A stretch of DNA of 64,000 nucleotides from Chloroflexota bacterium (GTDB lineage Bacteria > Chloroflexota > Anaerolineae > Anaerolineales > Villigracilaceae): the NCBI GenBank assembly GCA_016223135.1, contig JACRPQ010000004.1, forward strand, positions 806,001 through 870,000, read 5' to 3'. Shown one piece after another: positions 9,526-17,008 of the stretch. The translations under genes and the position numbers were made by a program. Each line of letters begins with the position of its first letter. Positions within the stretch are counted from its first letter, which is position 1. Under the pieces are notes generated by a model. The model saw nothing but the letters and a program-made list of their open reading frames with translations. It ran no database searches and was not told the origin of the DNA.

Positions 9526-9675
9526 GCACGGACGTGAACCCTTCGACAGGGCTTCGATAAACTCAGCCCGGCGGCTCAGGGCAGGCGTCCGTGCTATTCG
9601 TACAAAGTCCAGCCTTGGCGGGACTAGTCCGCTTGAGCGGACTTGGCAGGAATAGCACGGGGGTTGATCCCCGTG
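9526..9675. repeat. Cluster of nested palindromes (intergenic 9408-9912)
   Basis: The gap 9408-9912 has no gene. It holds stacked inverted repeats: CCGCACGGACG / GTCCGTGC, GTGCTATT / AATAGCAC, AGTCCGCT (9626-9633) / AGCGGACT (9636-9643), and CACGGGG (9656-9662) / CCCCGTG (9669-9675). These look like superimposed REP-type elements. A short run near 9855-9885 (CTGCG, CAGCG, CAGCGG words) resembles ladder repeats. Confidence 0.6.
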
Positions 9676-9748
9676 CGGCGCCAAGAGCAGGGGGATTGTC
9701 AGGTTAAATTGTTAATCTGCAATATCTCGCGTTTCAAGCGACATGACC

Positions 9749-9826
9749 CCCCTTCGTAGGGCGACATTTATGTCGCCCGAAAACGCGAGATAAATCTCGC
9801 GCTACCGCGTAAGGTGAGTTACTGAA
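9749..9826. repeat. Double-hairpin repeat, copy 1
   Basis: Two adjacent palindromes: GGGCGACAT TT ATGTCGCCC (9759-9778) and CGCGAGAT AA ATCTCGCG (9784-9801), followed by TACCGCGTAAGGTGAGTTA. The same pair occurs in reverse order at 49594-49656, so this is a dispersed element. Confidence 0.75.
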
Positions 9827-9912
9827 TTACAGAGAACGTCGAGAAAACCAAACCCTCTCTGCGAGCTCAGCGTCTCAGCGGTAAATTTTCGGAATTGTGT
9901 GCAAAACAAGCC

Positions 9913-10641
9913 CTAAACCAAATGCCTGCCGCCATCCACGTGGATAATTTCGCCGGTGATGTAAGCGGGGCAGGTGAGCAGAAAAATCAGCGCTTGTTCG
10001 ATCTCGCCCTCCGCCGCCCAGCGCTGCATGGGGATGCTGTTTGTAATTTCAGGGTTGGCATTTCCATCGGAGGGCGGCAGGATGGCTCCCAGCGCCAGCC
10101 CGTTGACCGTCACTTTGGGCGCAAGCGCCGCCGCCAGCGACTTTGTCATCGCGGCGAGGGCGGCTTTGCTGACCGTGTAGGGGAAGTGGTCGGCGCCCGG
10201 GCGCAGGGCGCGCCAGTCTAGGATGTTGACGATGCGCGCGCCCTCCTCTGCCTGACGGGCAAAGGCTTGAGAAAGCAGAAAGGGCGCGGTCAGGTTGAGG
10301 GCGAGGTGGCGGTTCCAATCGTCGAGGGAGGCGGTGTGGAGGGTGAGCGGTTCGAAGATGGCGGCGTTGTTGATGAGAAAATGAATCGGGGCGATGCGGT
10401 TGATGAGGGGGATCAGGCTTTGGGTTTGGAGTGAATCGTCCAAGTCCGCTTTGAAAACCCAGGCTCGGCGGTTCAGTCCGCTGATTTCGGCGCGCAGGGA
10501 TTCGGCGTCGGAATCCGAATGGGCGTGATGAATAACCACGTCCGCTCCGGCGTGGGCGCAGGCGAGGGCAAAGCGGCGTCCAATGCGGCGGGCGGCGCCG
10601 GTGATGAGAACGGTCTTGCCGAGCAGAGGTTCTTCGGGCAT
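9913..10641 (-). CDS. FolM/PTR1-like pteridine reductase (SDR family)
   Basis: 242 aa short-chain dehydrogenase. The cofactor loop reads TGAARRIGR, the Arg-rich version of pteridine reductases rather than the usual TGxxxGIG. The Ser of the SDR triad is replaced by Asp (VNILDWRAL), as in PTR1/FolM, with YTVSK giving Tyr and Lys. The C-terminus ITGEIIHVDGGRHL matches the FolM ending. FolM reduces dihydromonapterin to tetrahydromonapterin, and PTR1 reduces biopterin. Neighbours folE, folB, folK and phenylalanine hydroxylase support this. The substrate is inferred; a general SDR remains possible. Confidence 0.75.
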   Translation of the reverse strand: MPEEPLLGKTVLITGAARRIGRRFALACAHAGADVVIHHAHSDSDAESLRAEISGLNRRAWVFKADLDDSLQTQSLIPLINRIAPIHFLINNAAIFEPLTLHTASLDDWNRHLALNLTAPFLLSQAFARQAEEGARIVNILDWRALRPGADHFPYTVSKAALAAMTKSLAAALAPKVTVNGLALGAILPPSDGNANPEITNSIPMQRWAAEGEIEQALIFLLTCPAYITGEIIHVDGGRHLV

Positions 10642-10691
10642 GACGGGATTTTACTGCATTCTTTCACGCGTATTTTGCGCTCTCTAGCGCA

Positions 10692-10715
10692 AGGAGGCGT
10701 AAGAGAACGCCTCCT
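10692..10715. repeat. Hairpin in the divergent promoter region
   Basis: Perfect 9-bp stem AGGAGGCGT (10692-10700) / ACGCCTCCT (10707-10715) between the pteridine reductase and phhA, which are transcribed divergently. It may be a REP-like repeat or a regulatory site. Confidence 0.5.
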
Positions 10716-10838
10716 ACGCTGTTGTATTGCCAACAAATCTTATGCAAATTGTCGTCTTCTTGACGCTCCCGCCTCGCGGTGATATATTCCCTTTGCAAGG
10801 TGTTTTGAGTCTCGACCCATCCCACAGAAAGGTGAGCC

Positions 10839-11849
10839 ATGGATAGGAATCAAACTCCGATTTACACAGGGGACATTGCCGCAGAACAGATTGACCCCAC
10901 AAAAGAATATAGTGCAGAAAATCAGGAAATCAACTTTACCGCCGAACAGCACGCCATTTGGGCGGATTTGTTCGCCGGCATTCACCAGCCGTATCTGCTG
11001 GAGCATCTCTGCCATGAATACCATCGCGGTTTGGAACTGCTGGAACTGGACCCGCATCACATTCCGACCGTGGCGCACCTCAACGAACATATCACGCCGC
11101 GCACGGGCTGGCGCGTCGAACGGACGGTGGTGCGCTACACGCCTGCCGACGACTGGTACAAGAAATTTGCCCAGCGCGTCTTCCTCATCACCGACTACCT
11201 GCGCACGCGTGACCAGATGGAATTCACGCCCGAGCCCGATATGTTCCATGACATCTTCGGGCATCTGCCGTTCCTGACGCAGAAGTTTTACGCCGACATC
11301 GAAGACAAGTTCGCGCCCGCCTACATGAAAGCCACGCAGGAGGAGCGCGAGGTCATCAAGCGGCTGGCGTGGTACAGCACGGAGTTTGGGCTGGTGGTGC
11401 AGGAGAACCGCTTCAAGGTCTTTGGCGCGGGCATCATCTCAGGACGCAAGGAATTGACCCGCACCATCATGGAGTTCTACCGCCTCGGGCGCGATAACGT
11501 GATTGATTACACCAAACCCATTTACCCGCAACTCTATGCCCATTTCCAAGCCAGCAAGACCAACCTGCACCGCATCATTGACGGGGTGAACGCGCTTCAC
11601 CAAAAAGGGCAGATGTCTTCCGCCGACGAGGGCTGGAACGTGGTGCTTGGTCTGTACAAGAGCCTCGGCATCAAGCCGGAAGGCATCTTTGGCGGCGAGG
11701 TCATCATCGCCCCCTTCGACATCGAGACCATTGCGCGCATCCCGAAGACGGTCTATGCCTTCAACCCGATGCTGTTCGTGTGCGAGTCGCTGGAGAAAAT
11801 GGACGAACTGCTCGACTCGTATTTGAAGCCGATTGCGATGAGGAATTAA
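10839..11849 (+). CDS. phhA: Aromatic amino acid hydroxylase, phenylalanine 4-hydroxylase type
   Basis: 336 aa. Hydroxylates Phe to Tyr using O2 and a tetrahydropterin. The iron triad is visible: H137 and H142 in PDMFHDIFGHLPF, and E182 in WYSTEFGLV. Longer than typical bacterial enzymes (about 260-300 aa) because of both N- and C-terminal additions; no ACT regulatory domain is present. SD AAAGGTGA lies before the ATG. Divergent from the FolM-like reductase. Pterin-4a-carbinolamine dehydratase is at 23285 and tyrosine breakdown genes are at the end of the window. Tryptophan or tyrosine hydroxylation cannot be excluded from sequence. Confidence 0.93.
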   Translation: MDRNQTPIYTGDIAAEQIDPTKEYSAENQEINFTAEQHAIWADLFAGIHQPYLLEHLCHEYHRGLELLELDPHHIPTVAHLNEHITPRTGWRVERTVVRYTPADDWYKKFAQRVFLITDYLRTRDQMEFTPEPDMFHDIFGHLPFLTQKFYADIEDKFAPAYMKATQEEREVIKRLAWYSTEFGLVVQENRFKVFGAGIISGRKELTRTIMEFYRLGRDNVIDYTKPIYPQLYAHFQASKTNLHRIIDGVNALHQKGQMSSADEGWNVVLGLYKSLGIKPEGIFGGEVIIAPFDIETIARIPKTVYAFNPMLFVCESLEKMDELLDSYLKPIAMRN

Positions 11850-11898
11850 CTCATGGGTGCGACGCGCTTGTAAGGTGAGGAATTAATTCGGGACGAAA

Positions 11899-11929
11899 AA
11901 GCCGCCTCTTTCTTGACTGGAGGCGGCTT
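11899..11929. terminator. Bidirectional terminator after phhA
   Basis: 10-bp stem AAGCCGCCTC (11899-11908) / GAGGCGGCTT (11920-11929), with A-rich DNA before it and CTGTTTTATT after. It sits between two converging genes and can serve both. Confidence 0.8.
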
Positions 11930-11934
11930 CTGTT

Positions 11935-12663
11935 TTATTGGGCTTCTCCCCGCTGACGGAGGGACTCGCTCGCGAACAAGATGACCGTCAGCGCCGCCCA
12001 TGCCGTAATCTGCGCCAAGCGCAACCCGCCGAAGATCAGCGTGCTGTCTCCGCGAAAGGCTTCGAGGAAGAGACGCGCGCCGGCGGTCAGGGCGGCGAAG
12101 GTGAGGAAGAGAAGGCCGGGGGGAGACTCAGCCTTTTGAGACCAGAGCCAGCCAAAGATTAAGAGTGAGGCGAGCAGTTCGTAGATTTGAGTCGGATGCC
12201 GCGCCGCGTTCCACAGGTCAATGCTCCAGGGGAGGGTTGTCGGATTGCCGAAGGCTGTCCCTGCGGCGAGGTGGGCAAGATGCAAACCGATGGCGAGCAT
12301 GGCAAAGATGGGGGTTAGAGCATCGAGTGTTCCCCAGAGTTGAAGTTTCTGACGCTGACCATAAATCAAGCCAACGAGAATTGCCGCAGCCAAGCCGCCC
12401 GTGGGGTCGAACAGGTCGGGGTTGGGCGAAAAGACGCTGAGCGGACTCTGCGAAAACGCAGAGAAGTTGGAAAGCGCAAAGAGCAGCCGCCCGCCGATGA
12501 CGTAGGCGATGAGACTATAGAACGTCAGGTTGTTGAGCTGTTCTTTGGAGACGCCATGACGTTCGCTCCGTTTTTCGGCGAGGGTGAGACCGACCCACAG
12601 GGCGGCGACAAGCAGGATGAAGTGGCGCGGCGGAGCAAAAAGGGAACGGAAGGCTTCGATCAT
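11935..12663 (-). CDS. Lgt-like membrane protein (prolipoprotein diacylglyceryl transferase family)
   Basis: 242 aa, about seven hydrophobic segments. Family marks include ARHPTQIYELLAS (Lgt RHPxQxYE), TAFGNPTTLPWS (the xGxPTxLPW stretch) and RLFLEAFRGDS. However, the HGG motif is replaced by DPTGGL, and the RxGNxxN motif reads LHLAHLAAG, so residues matching E. coli His103 and Arg143, reported as important, are missing. It may therefore be a relative with another job. It overlaps the TlpA-like gene by ATGA, so the two are coupled. Confidence 0.7.
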   Translation of the reverse strand: MIEAFRSLFAPPRHFILLVAALWVGLTLAEKRSERHGVSKEQLNNLTFYSLIAYVIGGRLLFALSNFSAFSQSPLSVFSPNPDLFDPTGGLAAAILVGLIYGQRQKLQLWGTLDALTPIFAMLAIGLHLAHLAAGTAFGNPTTLPWSIDLWNAARHPTQIYELLASLLIFGWLWSQKAESPPGLLFLTFAALTAGARLFLEAFRGDSTLIFGGLRLAQITAWAALTVILFASESLRQRGEAQ

Positions 12664-13202
12664 TTCAAAATCTCCTCCACGCGTGTGCGGAGCAGCGCCT
12701 CTGCCATCGGTCCGCCGATGACCACTTCGCGGATGATGCCCTCGCGGTCAATGAAAAAGGAGGACGGCAGCGAACGCAGTTGATAGGCGGGACCCACGCT
12801 GGCGGTTTCGTCGAGCAGGATGGGGAAGGTGAGACCATATTCCTCAACAAAGGGGGCGATGTTTGCGAAGGTGTCCTGATAAGTCATGTTGACGGCGAGG
12901 ACGACGAACCCCTGCTCTTTGTACTCGTCGTAGATTTTTTGGATGGCGGGCATCTCGGCGCGGCAGGGCGGGCACCAGGTTGCCCACAAGTTGACCAGCA
13001 CCGCCTGCCCGCGCAGGTCGGAGAGTCTGATTGTTTCACCGTCGAGCGTTCGCAGTTCGAAGTCGGGCGCGAGAAACCCTGCTTGAGGGGCGGCGATCTG
13101 CCCGGCGGTGGATGTGCCTGTTTTGTCGGCGCTGACGAAGGTCCACGCGAGACCGAGCAGGAGGATGAGAGCGTAGATAATGCGGCGTTGAGTCGAGTTC
13201 AT
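12660..13202 (-). CDS. TlpA-like membrane-anchored thioredoxin
   Basis: 180 aa. N-terminal membrane anchor (about residues 7-25) followed by an extracytoplasmic AhpC/TSA-Redoxin domain: PDFELRTLDGETIRLSDLRG, active site WATWCPPCR, and cis-Pro region LPSSFFIDREG. Members reduce disulfides, often for cytochrome c maturation. The ATG at 13202 gives a normal anchor; a TTG at 13229 is an alternative. SD placement is poor for both. Its stop overlaps the start of the Lgt-like gene. Confidence 0.88.
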   Translation of the reverse strand: MNSTQRRIIYALILLLGLAWTFVSADKTGTSTAGQIAAPQAGFLAPDFELRTLDGETIRLSDLRGQAVLVNLWATWCPPCRAEMPAIQKIYDEYKEQGFVVLAVNMTYQDTFANIAPFVEEYGLTFPILLDETASVGPAYQLRSLPSSFFIDREGIIREVVIGGPMAEALLRTRVEEILK

Positions 13203-13353
13203 GCTGTATTGTTGGATTACTCCTTCCAAATCTTACGGTTGAGATTGGTCAGTCATTGATTTTGCCGCGTTCCAACCTTTGGATGCGAACTACGCGATTA
13301 TATCCTTTCCGCCGATGGTAAAATGGTGCATCTCACTACATCAAGGTATAACC

Positions 13354-15366
13354 ATGACAGACGACGCCTTCAACACGCTCGGCGCAAATCTTCAGACCCG
13401 CGCCATTAACACGCTTCGATTTCTCTCGGCAGATGCCGTCCAGCAAGCCAACTCGGGACATCCGGGACTTCCGATGGGCGCTGCCGCCATGGCATTCACC
13501 CTTTGGACGCGTCACCTACGCCACAACCCGCGCAACCCCAAATGGCACGGACGCGACCGCTTCATCCTTTCGGGCGGGCATGGTTCGATGCTCCTGTATT
13601 CTTTGCTCCATCTGACGGGGTACGACGTCAGTCTCGATGACATCAAGAACTTCCGTCAGTGGGGGAGCATTACGCCCGGTCACCCGGAATACGGACTGAC
13701 GCCCGGTGTGGAAATGACCACCGGTCCGCTTGGACAGGGGTTTGCCGCCGGCGTGGGCATGGCGATTGCCCAGGCGCATCTTGCCGCGCTCTTCAATAAG
13801 CCCGGGCATGAACTCATCCAATCCTACATCTACGCCATTGTCACCGACGGCGACTTGATGGAGGGCGTTGCCTCCGAAGCCGCCTCGCTGGCGGGGCATC
13901 TCCAACTGGGGCGCCTCATCTACCTCTACGACGACAACCACATCTCGATTGACGGCTCCACCGACCTTGCCTTCACCGAGGACCGCGCCAAACGCTTCGA
14001 GGCATACGGCTGGCATGTCCAAAAAGTGGATGACGGCAACGACGTGGAAGCGATTGACAAAGCCATTCAAGCCGCCAAAGCCGACCCGCGTCCGTCCATC
14101 ATCATGTGCCGCACCATCATCGGCTATGGTGCGCCGAAACGTCAGGGAACGGCTAAAGCGCACGGCGAGCCTCTCGGCGAGGAAGAACTCAACGCTGCCA
14201 AACAAAACCTGGGCTGGGTCACCGAACCGCGCTTTTACATCCCCGATGACGTTCTGGCGTTCTTCCGTAAAGCCGTGGAGCGCGGGCGCGAACTCGAAGC
14301 CGATTGGAAGATGAGACTGGAAGCGTACAGTCGCCTCTACCCGCAGCTCGGCGCTGAATTGAACCGCCGCATCGCCGGCACGTTCCCCGCCGGCTGGGAC
14401 GCGGAACTCCCAACCTTCCCCGCCGACCCCAAAGGCATGGCGACGCGCGCCGCCTCCGGCAAACTCATCAACGCGCTGGCGCCGGCTTTGCCCGAACTGA
14501 TCGGCGGCTCGGCGGACTTGGCTCCTTCCAACAACACCAAAATTGACGGCAGCCCTGCCTTCCAGAAAGATTCGCGCGCAGGACGCAACTTTCATTTTGG
14601 CGTGCGCGAACACGCCATGGGCGCCGCCTTGAACGGCATGAACCTGTTCGGCGGCGTGATTGCCTATGGCGGCACGTTCCTCGTCTTTTCCGATTACATG
14701 AAGCCTGCCATCCGCATTGCGGCGCTCTCGCACATCCCGACCATTTTCATCTTCACGCACGACTCGGTGGGGCTTGGCGAGGACGGTCCCACCCATCAGC
14801 CGATTGAGCATCTGGTTGCCTTGCGCGCAACGCCGAATCTGGTCGTCATCCGTCCTGCCGATGCAAACGAGGTACGTGAAGCATGGAAGGTTGCCATCTC
14901 CCGCCGGAACGGACCAACGGCTCTGGTTCTCACCCGTCAGGCTGTGCCAACGCTCGAAAACGGAAATGCAAGCCAACTTGCGCGTGGTGCCTATGTGTTG
15001 AAAGACTTCGGCGAGCCTGAAATCATCCTCATGGCATCGGGTTCGGAGGTCAGTCTCGTTCTGGATGCGGCGCAGAAACTGCACGAGGAAGGCAGGGGCG
15101 TGCGCGTGGTCTCCTTCCCCAGTTGGGAATTGTTCGAGATGCAGGACGAGGCATACAAGGAGTCCGTGCTGCCGAAGCGGATTCAGGCGCGGCTCGCCGT
15201 CGAAGCAGGAGCCAGCCTCGGCTGGGAACGATACGCCCAGTCCGTCCTCGGCATTGACCATTACGGCGCATCCGCTCCGTATAAAGTCATCTTCGAGAAG
15301 TTCGGGTTCACGGTTGAAAATGTCGTTGCGCGAGCGAAGTCTTTGTTGGACGCAGAAAAACGCTGA
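13354..15366 (+). CDS. tkt: Transketolase
   Basis: 670 aa. Thiamine-diphosphate enzyme moving two-carbon units in the pentose phosphate pathway. Motifs: [12 protein letters not shown], the TPP motif [14 protein letters not shown]...NHISIDG, and the pyrimidine domain [15 protein letters not shown], then [13 protein letters not shown]. The ATG at 13354 is chosen because AAGGT precedes it and conserved sequence begins soon after. First gene of tkt-rpiB-tal/pgi. The last codons (DAEKR, stop) lie in the left ladder repeat that precedes the GxxExxY gene. Confidence 0.97.
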   Translation: MTDDAFNTLGANLQTRAINTLRFLSADAVQQANSGHPGLPMGAAAMAFTLWTRHLRHNPRNPKWHGRDRFILSGGHGSMLLYSLLHLTGYDVSLDDIKNFRQWGSITPGHPEYGLTPGVEMTTGPLGQGFAAGVGMAIAQAHLAALFNKPGHELIQSYIYAIVTDGDLMEGVASEAASLAGHLQLGRLIYLYDDNHISIDGSTDLAFTEDRAKRFEAYGWHVQKVDDGNDVEAIDKAIQAAKADPRPSIIMCRTIIGYGAPKRQGTAKAHGEPLGEEELNAAKQNLGWVTEPRFYIPDDVLAFFRKAVERGRELEADWKMRLEAYSRLYPQLGAELNRRIAGTFPAGWDAELPTFPADPKGMATRAASGKLINALAPALPELIGGSADLAPSNNTKIDGSPAFQKDSRAGRNFHFGVREHAMGAALNGMNLFGGVIAYGGTFLVFSDYMKPAIRIAALSHIPTIFIFTHDSVGLGEDGPTHQPIEHLVALRATPNLVVIRPADANEVREAWKVAISRRNGPTALVLTRQAVPTLENGNASQLARGAYVLKDFGEPEIILMASGSEVSLVLDAAQKLHEEGRGVRVVSFPSWELFEMQDEAYKESVLPKRIQARLAVEAGASLGWERYAQSVLGIDHYGASAPYKVIFEKFGFTVENVVARAKSLLDAEKR

Positions 15367-15377
15367 TGACGCTGATG
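15348..15377. repeat. Left ladder repeat flanking the GxxExxY gene
   Basis: Short words ACGCAGAA, ACGCTGATG, ACGCTGATG at roughly 10-bp steps; includes the tkt stop codon. The reverse-complement words occur at 15835-15861, after the gene. Confidence 0.65.
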
Positions 15378-15395
15378 GTCTGATTTTGATGAACG

Positions 15396-15830
15396 ATGGA
15401 TAAGAAGCCTTCGTACAGCGCTCCACTTTACAAACACTCCGATTTAACCGAGAAAATCATCGGTGCGTTTTATGCTGTTTACTCTGCGCTGGGTTATGGA
15501 TTTCTTGAAAAGGTGTATGTCAAAGCTCTAATGATCGAATTGGCAAATCGTGGCATGGTTGTTAGGGACGAATTTCCAATCCAAGTATATTATGCTGGGC
15601 AATTGATTGAAGAATACTTTGCCGACCTGATTGTGAACGACCTTGTGATTCTCGAAATCAAAGCGACAAAGGCGTTAACGACGGAGCACGAAGCCCAGTT
15701 GCTAAATTACTTGAAGGCAACCCCCTACGAGGTTGGTTTAGTGCTTAATTTTGGACCGAAACCCGAGACCAAACGTCGTTCGTTCGATAACGCTCGGAAG
15801 GAGTGGTACATTGCTCAAAACAAATCTTGA
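15396..15830 (+). CDS. GxxExxY family protein
   Basis: 144 aa. Recognised from the family signature near residues 33-39 (GYGFLEKVY: G, E and Y in place), and the nuclease-like pattern ADLIVNDLVILEIKA, which resembles the D-(D/E)xK core. The biochemical role of the family is not established. It is more AT-rich than the pentose phosphate genes around it, sits between tkt and rpiB in the same orientation, and is bracketed by inverted short-word repeats (15348-15377 and 15835-15861), suggesting it was inserted as a unit. No Shine-Dalgarno is obvious. Confidence 0.85.
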   Translation: MDKKPSYSAPLYKHSDLTEKIIGAFYAVYSALGYGFLEKVYVKALMIELANRGMVVRDEFPIQVYYAGQLIEEYFADLIVNDLVILEIKATKALTTEHEAQLLNYLKATPYEVGLVLNFGPKPETKRRSFDNARKEWYIAQNKS

Positions 15831-15834
15831 ATTC

Positions 15835-15861
15835 TGCGTTTTCAGCGTTCATCAGCGTCCA
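15835..15861. repeat. Right ladder repeat flanking the GxxExxY gene
   Basis: Words TTCTGCG, TTTCAGCG, TTCATCAGCG run opposite in strand to the left ladder at 15348-15377. It ends just before the rpiB Shine-Dalgarno AGAGGAG. Confidence 0.65.
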
Positions 15862-15874
15862 AAAGAGGAGAATC

Positions 15875-16345
15875 ATGAAAATCGCCGTCGGTTTTGACCA
15901 TGCGGGTTTCCCGCTCAAGCAGGTTGTTTTGGATGCCGTCCGCGAGGCGGGGCATGAACCCATTGACTTGGGCACATATTCCGCCGAAAGCGTGGACTTC
16001 CCCGATTTTTCCGAAAAAGTCGGGCGCGCCATCCAAAGCGGAGAAGCCGAACGCGGCATCCTGTGCTGCGGTTCGGGCATTGGCGCGTGCATCGCCGCCA
16101 ACAAGATGAAAGGCGTATATGCCTGTGTTTGCCACGATACCTATTCCGCCGCCCAGGGCGTGATGCACGACGATATGAACGTGCTTTGTCTCGGCGGGCG
16201 CGTGATCGGACCCGAACTCGCCAGAGTGCTCATCCATGCCTTTTTGAACGCCGAGTATCAGGGGGACAAAGCGGGCGGAGAAAGACTGGCGAGGCGGGTG
16301 GGGAAGATACATAAACTTGAAGATGTTGGAAGGTTAGAAGGTTAG
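15875..16345 (+). CDS. rpiB: Ribose-5-phosphate isomerase B
   Basis: 156 aa. Interconverts ribose 5-phosphate and ribulose 5-phosphate. RpiB/LacAB marks: FDHAGF at 7-12 and the active-site stretch GILCCGSGIGACIAANK with Cys65 as the probable base; CLGGRVIGPELA near the C-terminus. The ATG at 15875 is preceded by AGAGGAG. The last residues (EDVGRLEG) are encoded by the start of the ladder repeat that follows, so the natural C-terminus has been altered or extended by it. Confidence 0.95.
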   Translation: MKIAVGFDHAGFPLKQVVLDAVREAGHEPIDLGTYSAESVDFPDFSEKVGRAIQSGEAERGILCCGSGIGACIAANKMKGVYACVCHDTYSAAQGVMHDDMNVLCLGGRVIGPELARVLIHAFLNAEYQGDKAGGERLARRVGKIHKLEDVGRLEG

Positions 16346-16480
16346 AATGTTGGCGAGTTGGCAAGTTGGAAGGTTAGAAGGTTAGAATGTTAGCGAGTTG
16401 GCAAGTTGGAAAGTTGATGAGTTAATAGTTGCTTGAGCGATGGAAACCTGAAAACTTGTAAACTTGTAAACTTGTAAACC
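16325..16480. repeat. Left ladder repeat flanking the four-helix-bundle gene
   Basis: A 40-bp unit (16325-16364) is repeated in tandem at 16365-16404 with one mismatch. Inside it are short words GTTGGAAGGTTAGAAGGTT (16325-16343, 16365-16383). Further on AACTTGTA is repeated three times near 16453-16479. The reverse complement of the 19-nt word lies at 16932-16950, beyond the gene. Confidence 0.85.
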
Positions 16481-16498
16481 CATCAGACAGGAGAAAAA

Positions 16499-16909
16499 AT
16501 GCCCACCATCACGCGCTTTGAAGAAATCGAAGCATGGCAAACCGCCAGGGAGTTGACCAGATTAGTATACTCCCTCACAGAAACAGGGAAATTTTCGCGT
16601 GATTTCGGGCTGAAGGACCAAATTCAACGGGCATCGGTTTCCATCATGAGCAATATTTCGGAAGGTTTTGAAAGTCAAACTCAGGCTCAGTTTATTCGCT
16701 ATTTGGGAATTGCCAAAGCCTCCGCAGGCGAGGTCCGCTCACAGTTATATGTCTGCAGGGACTTGGAATATATCACCCAGGAGCAATTCGATACAGCCTT
16801 TGCAATCGCTGAAAAAGCCTCCCGCCAGATTGCCCGTTTCATCTCTTATCTTGAGTCTCACCCTCAATCACACAAAATCCGTGAAGATGCCCCTGAATAC
16901 GAGGTCTAA
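16499..16909 (+). CDS. Four-helix-bundle protein (23S rRNA intervening-sequence protein family)
   Basis: 136 aa, almost wholly helical. Family marks: EEIEAWQTARELTRLVY, RDFGLKDQIQRASVSIMSNI, EGFESQTQAQFIRYLGIAKAS and a GEVRSQLYV helix. Relatives are encoded in intervening sequences of bacterial 23S rRNA and, as Avd, in diversity-generating retroelements, but neither an rRNA nor a reverse transcriptase is here. AGGAG precedes the ATG. The gene interrupts rpiB and tal-pgi and is enclosed by inverted ladder repeats, so it looks like an inserted unit. Function unknown. Confidence 0.88.
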   Translation: MPTITRFEEIEAWQTARELTRLVYSLTETGKFSRDFGLKDQIQRASVSIMSNISEGFESQTQAQFIRYLGIAKASAGEVRSQLYVCRDLEYITQEQFDTAFAIAEKASRQIARFISYLESHPQSHKIREDAPEYEV

Positions 16910-16911
16910 CT

Positions 16912-17000
16912 CTCCAACCTTCCAACCCGCCAACCTTCTAACCTTCCAACCTGTCAACCTGCCAACCTGCCAACTTGCCAACCTGAAAACCTGAAAACGA
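16912..17000. repeat. Right ladder repeat flanking the four-helix-bundle gene
   Basis: C-rich words of about 10 bp (CCAACCTT, CCAACCTG, CCAACTTG, then CCTGAAAA twice), in the opposite orientation to the left ladder. AACCTTCTAACCTTCCAAC at 16932-16950 is the exact reverse complement of the left 19-nt word. It runs up to the tal-pgi start codon. Confidence 0.85.
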
Positions 17001-17008
17001 GAATTACC

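Noticed and set aside
9604-9620. 16-nt match (CCAGCCTTGGCGGGAC) to the riboswitch at 60471-60486, considered as a second riboswitch
   Set aside because: The rest of the GEMM pattern (CGCAAAG, GNRA loop, AACC) is missing; it is part of a different palindrome cluster.
13516-15426. Long open frame on the minus strand opposite transketolase
   Set aside because: Antisense shadow of a well-conserved gene; the translation is rich in Arg, His and Gly and has no recognisable domain.
16499-16909. Four-helix-bundle gene considered as Avd of a diversity-generating retroelement
   Set aside because: No reverse transcriptase and no template/variable repeat pair is present.
16325-17000. Short regular repeats considered as a CRISPR array
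   Set aside because: Units of about 10 bp without unique spacers, and the two halves face opposite ways; no cas genes apart from a stand-alone Cas4-like nuclease 25 kb away.
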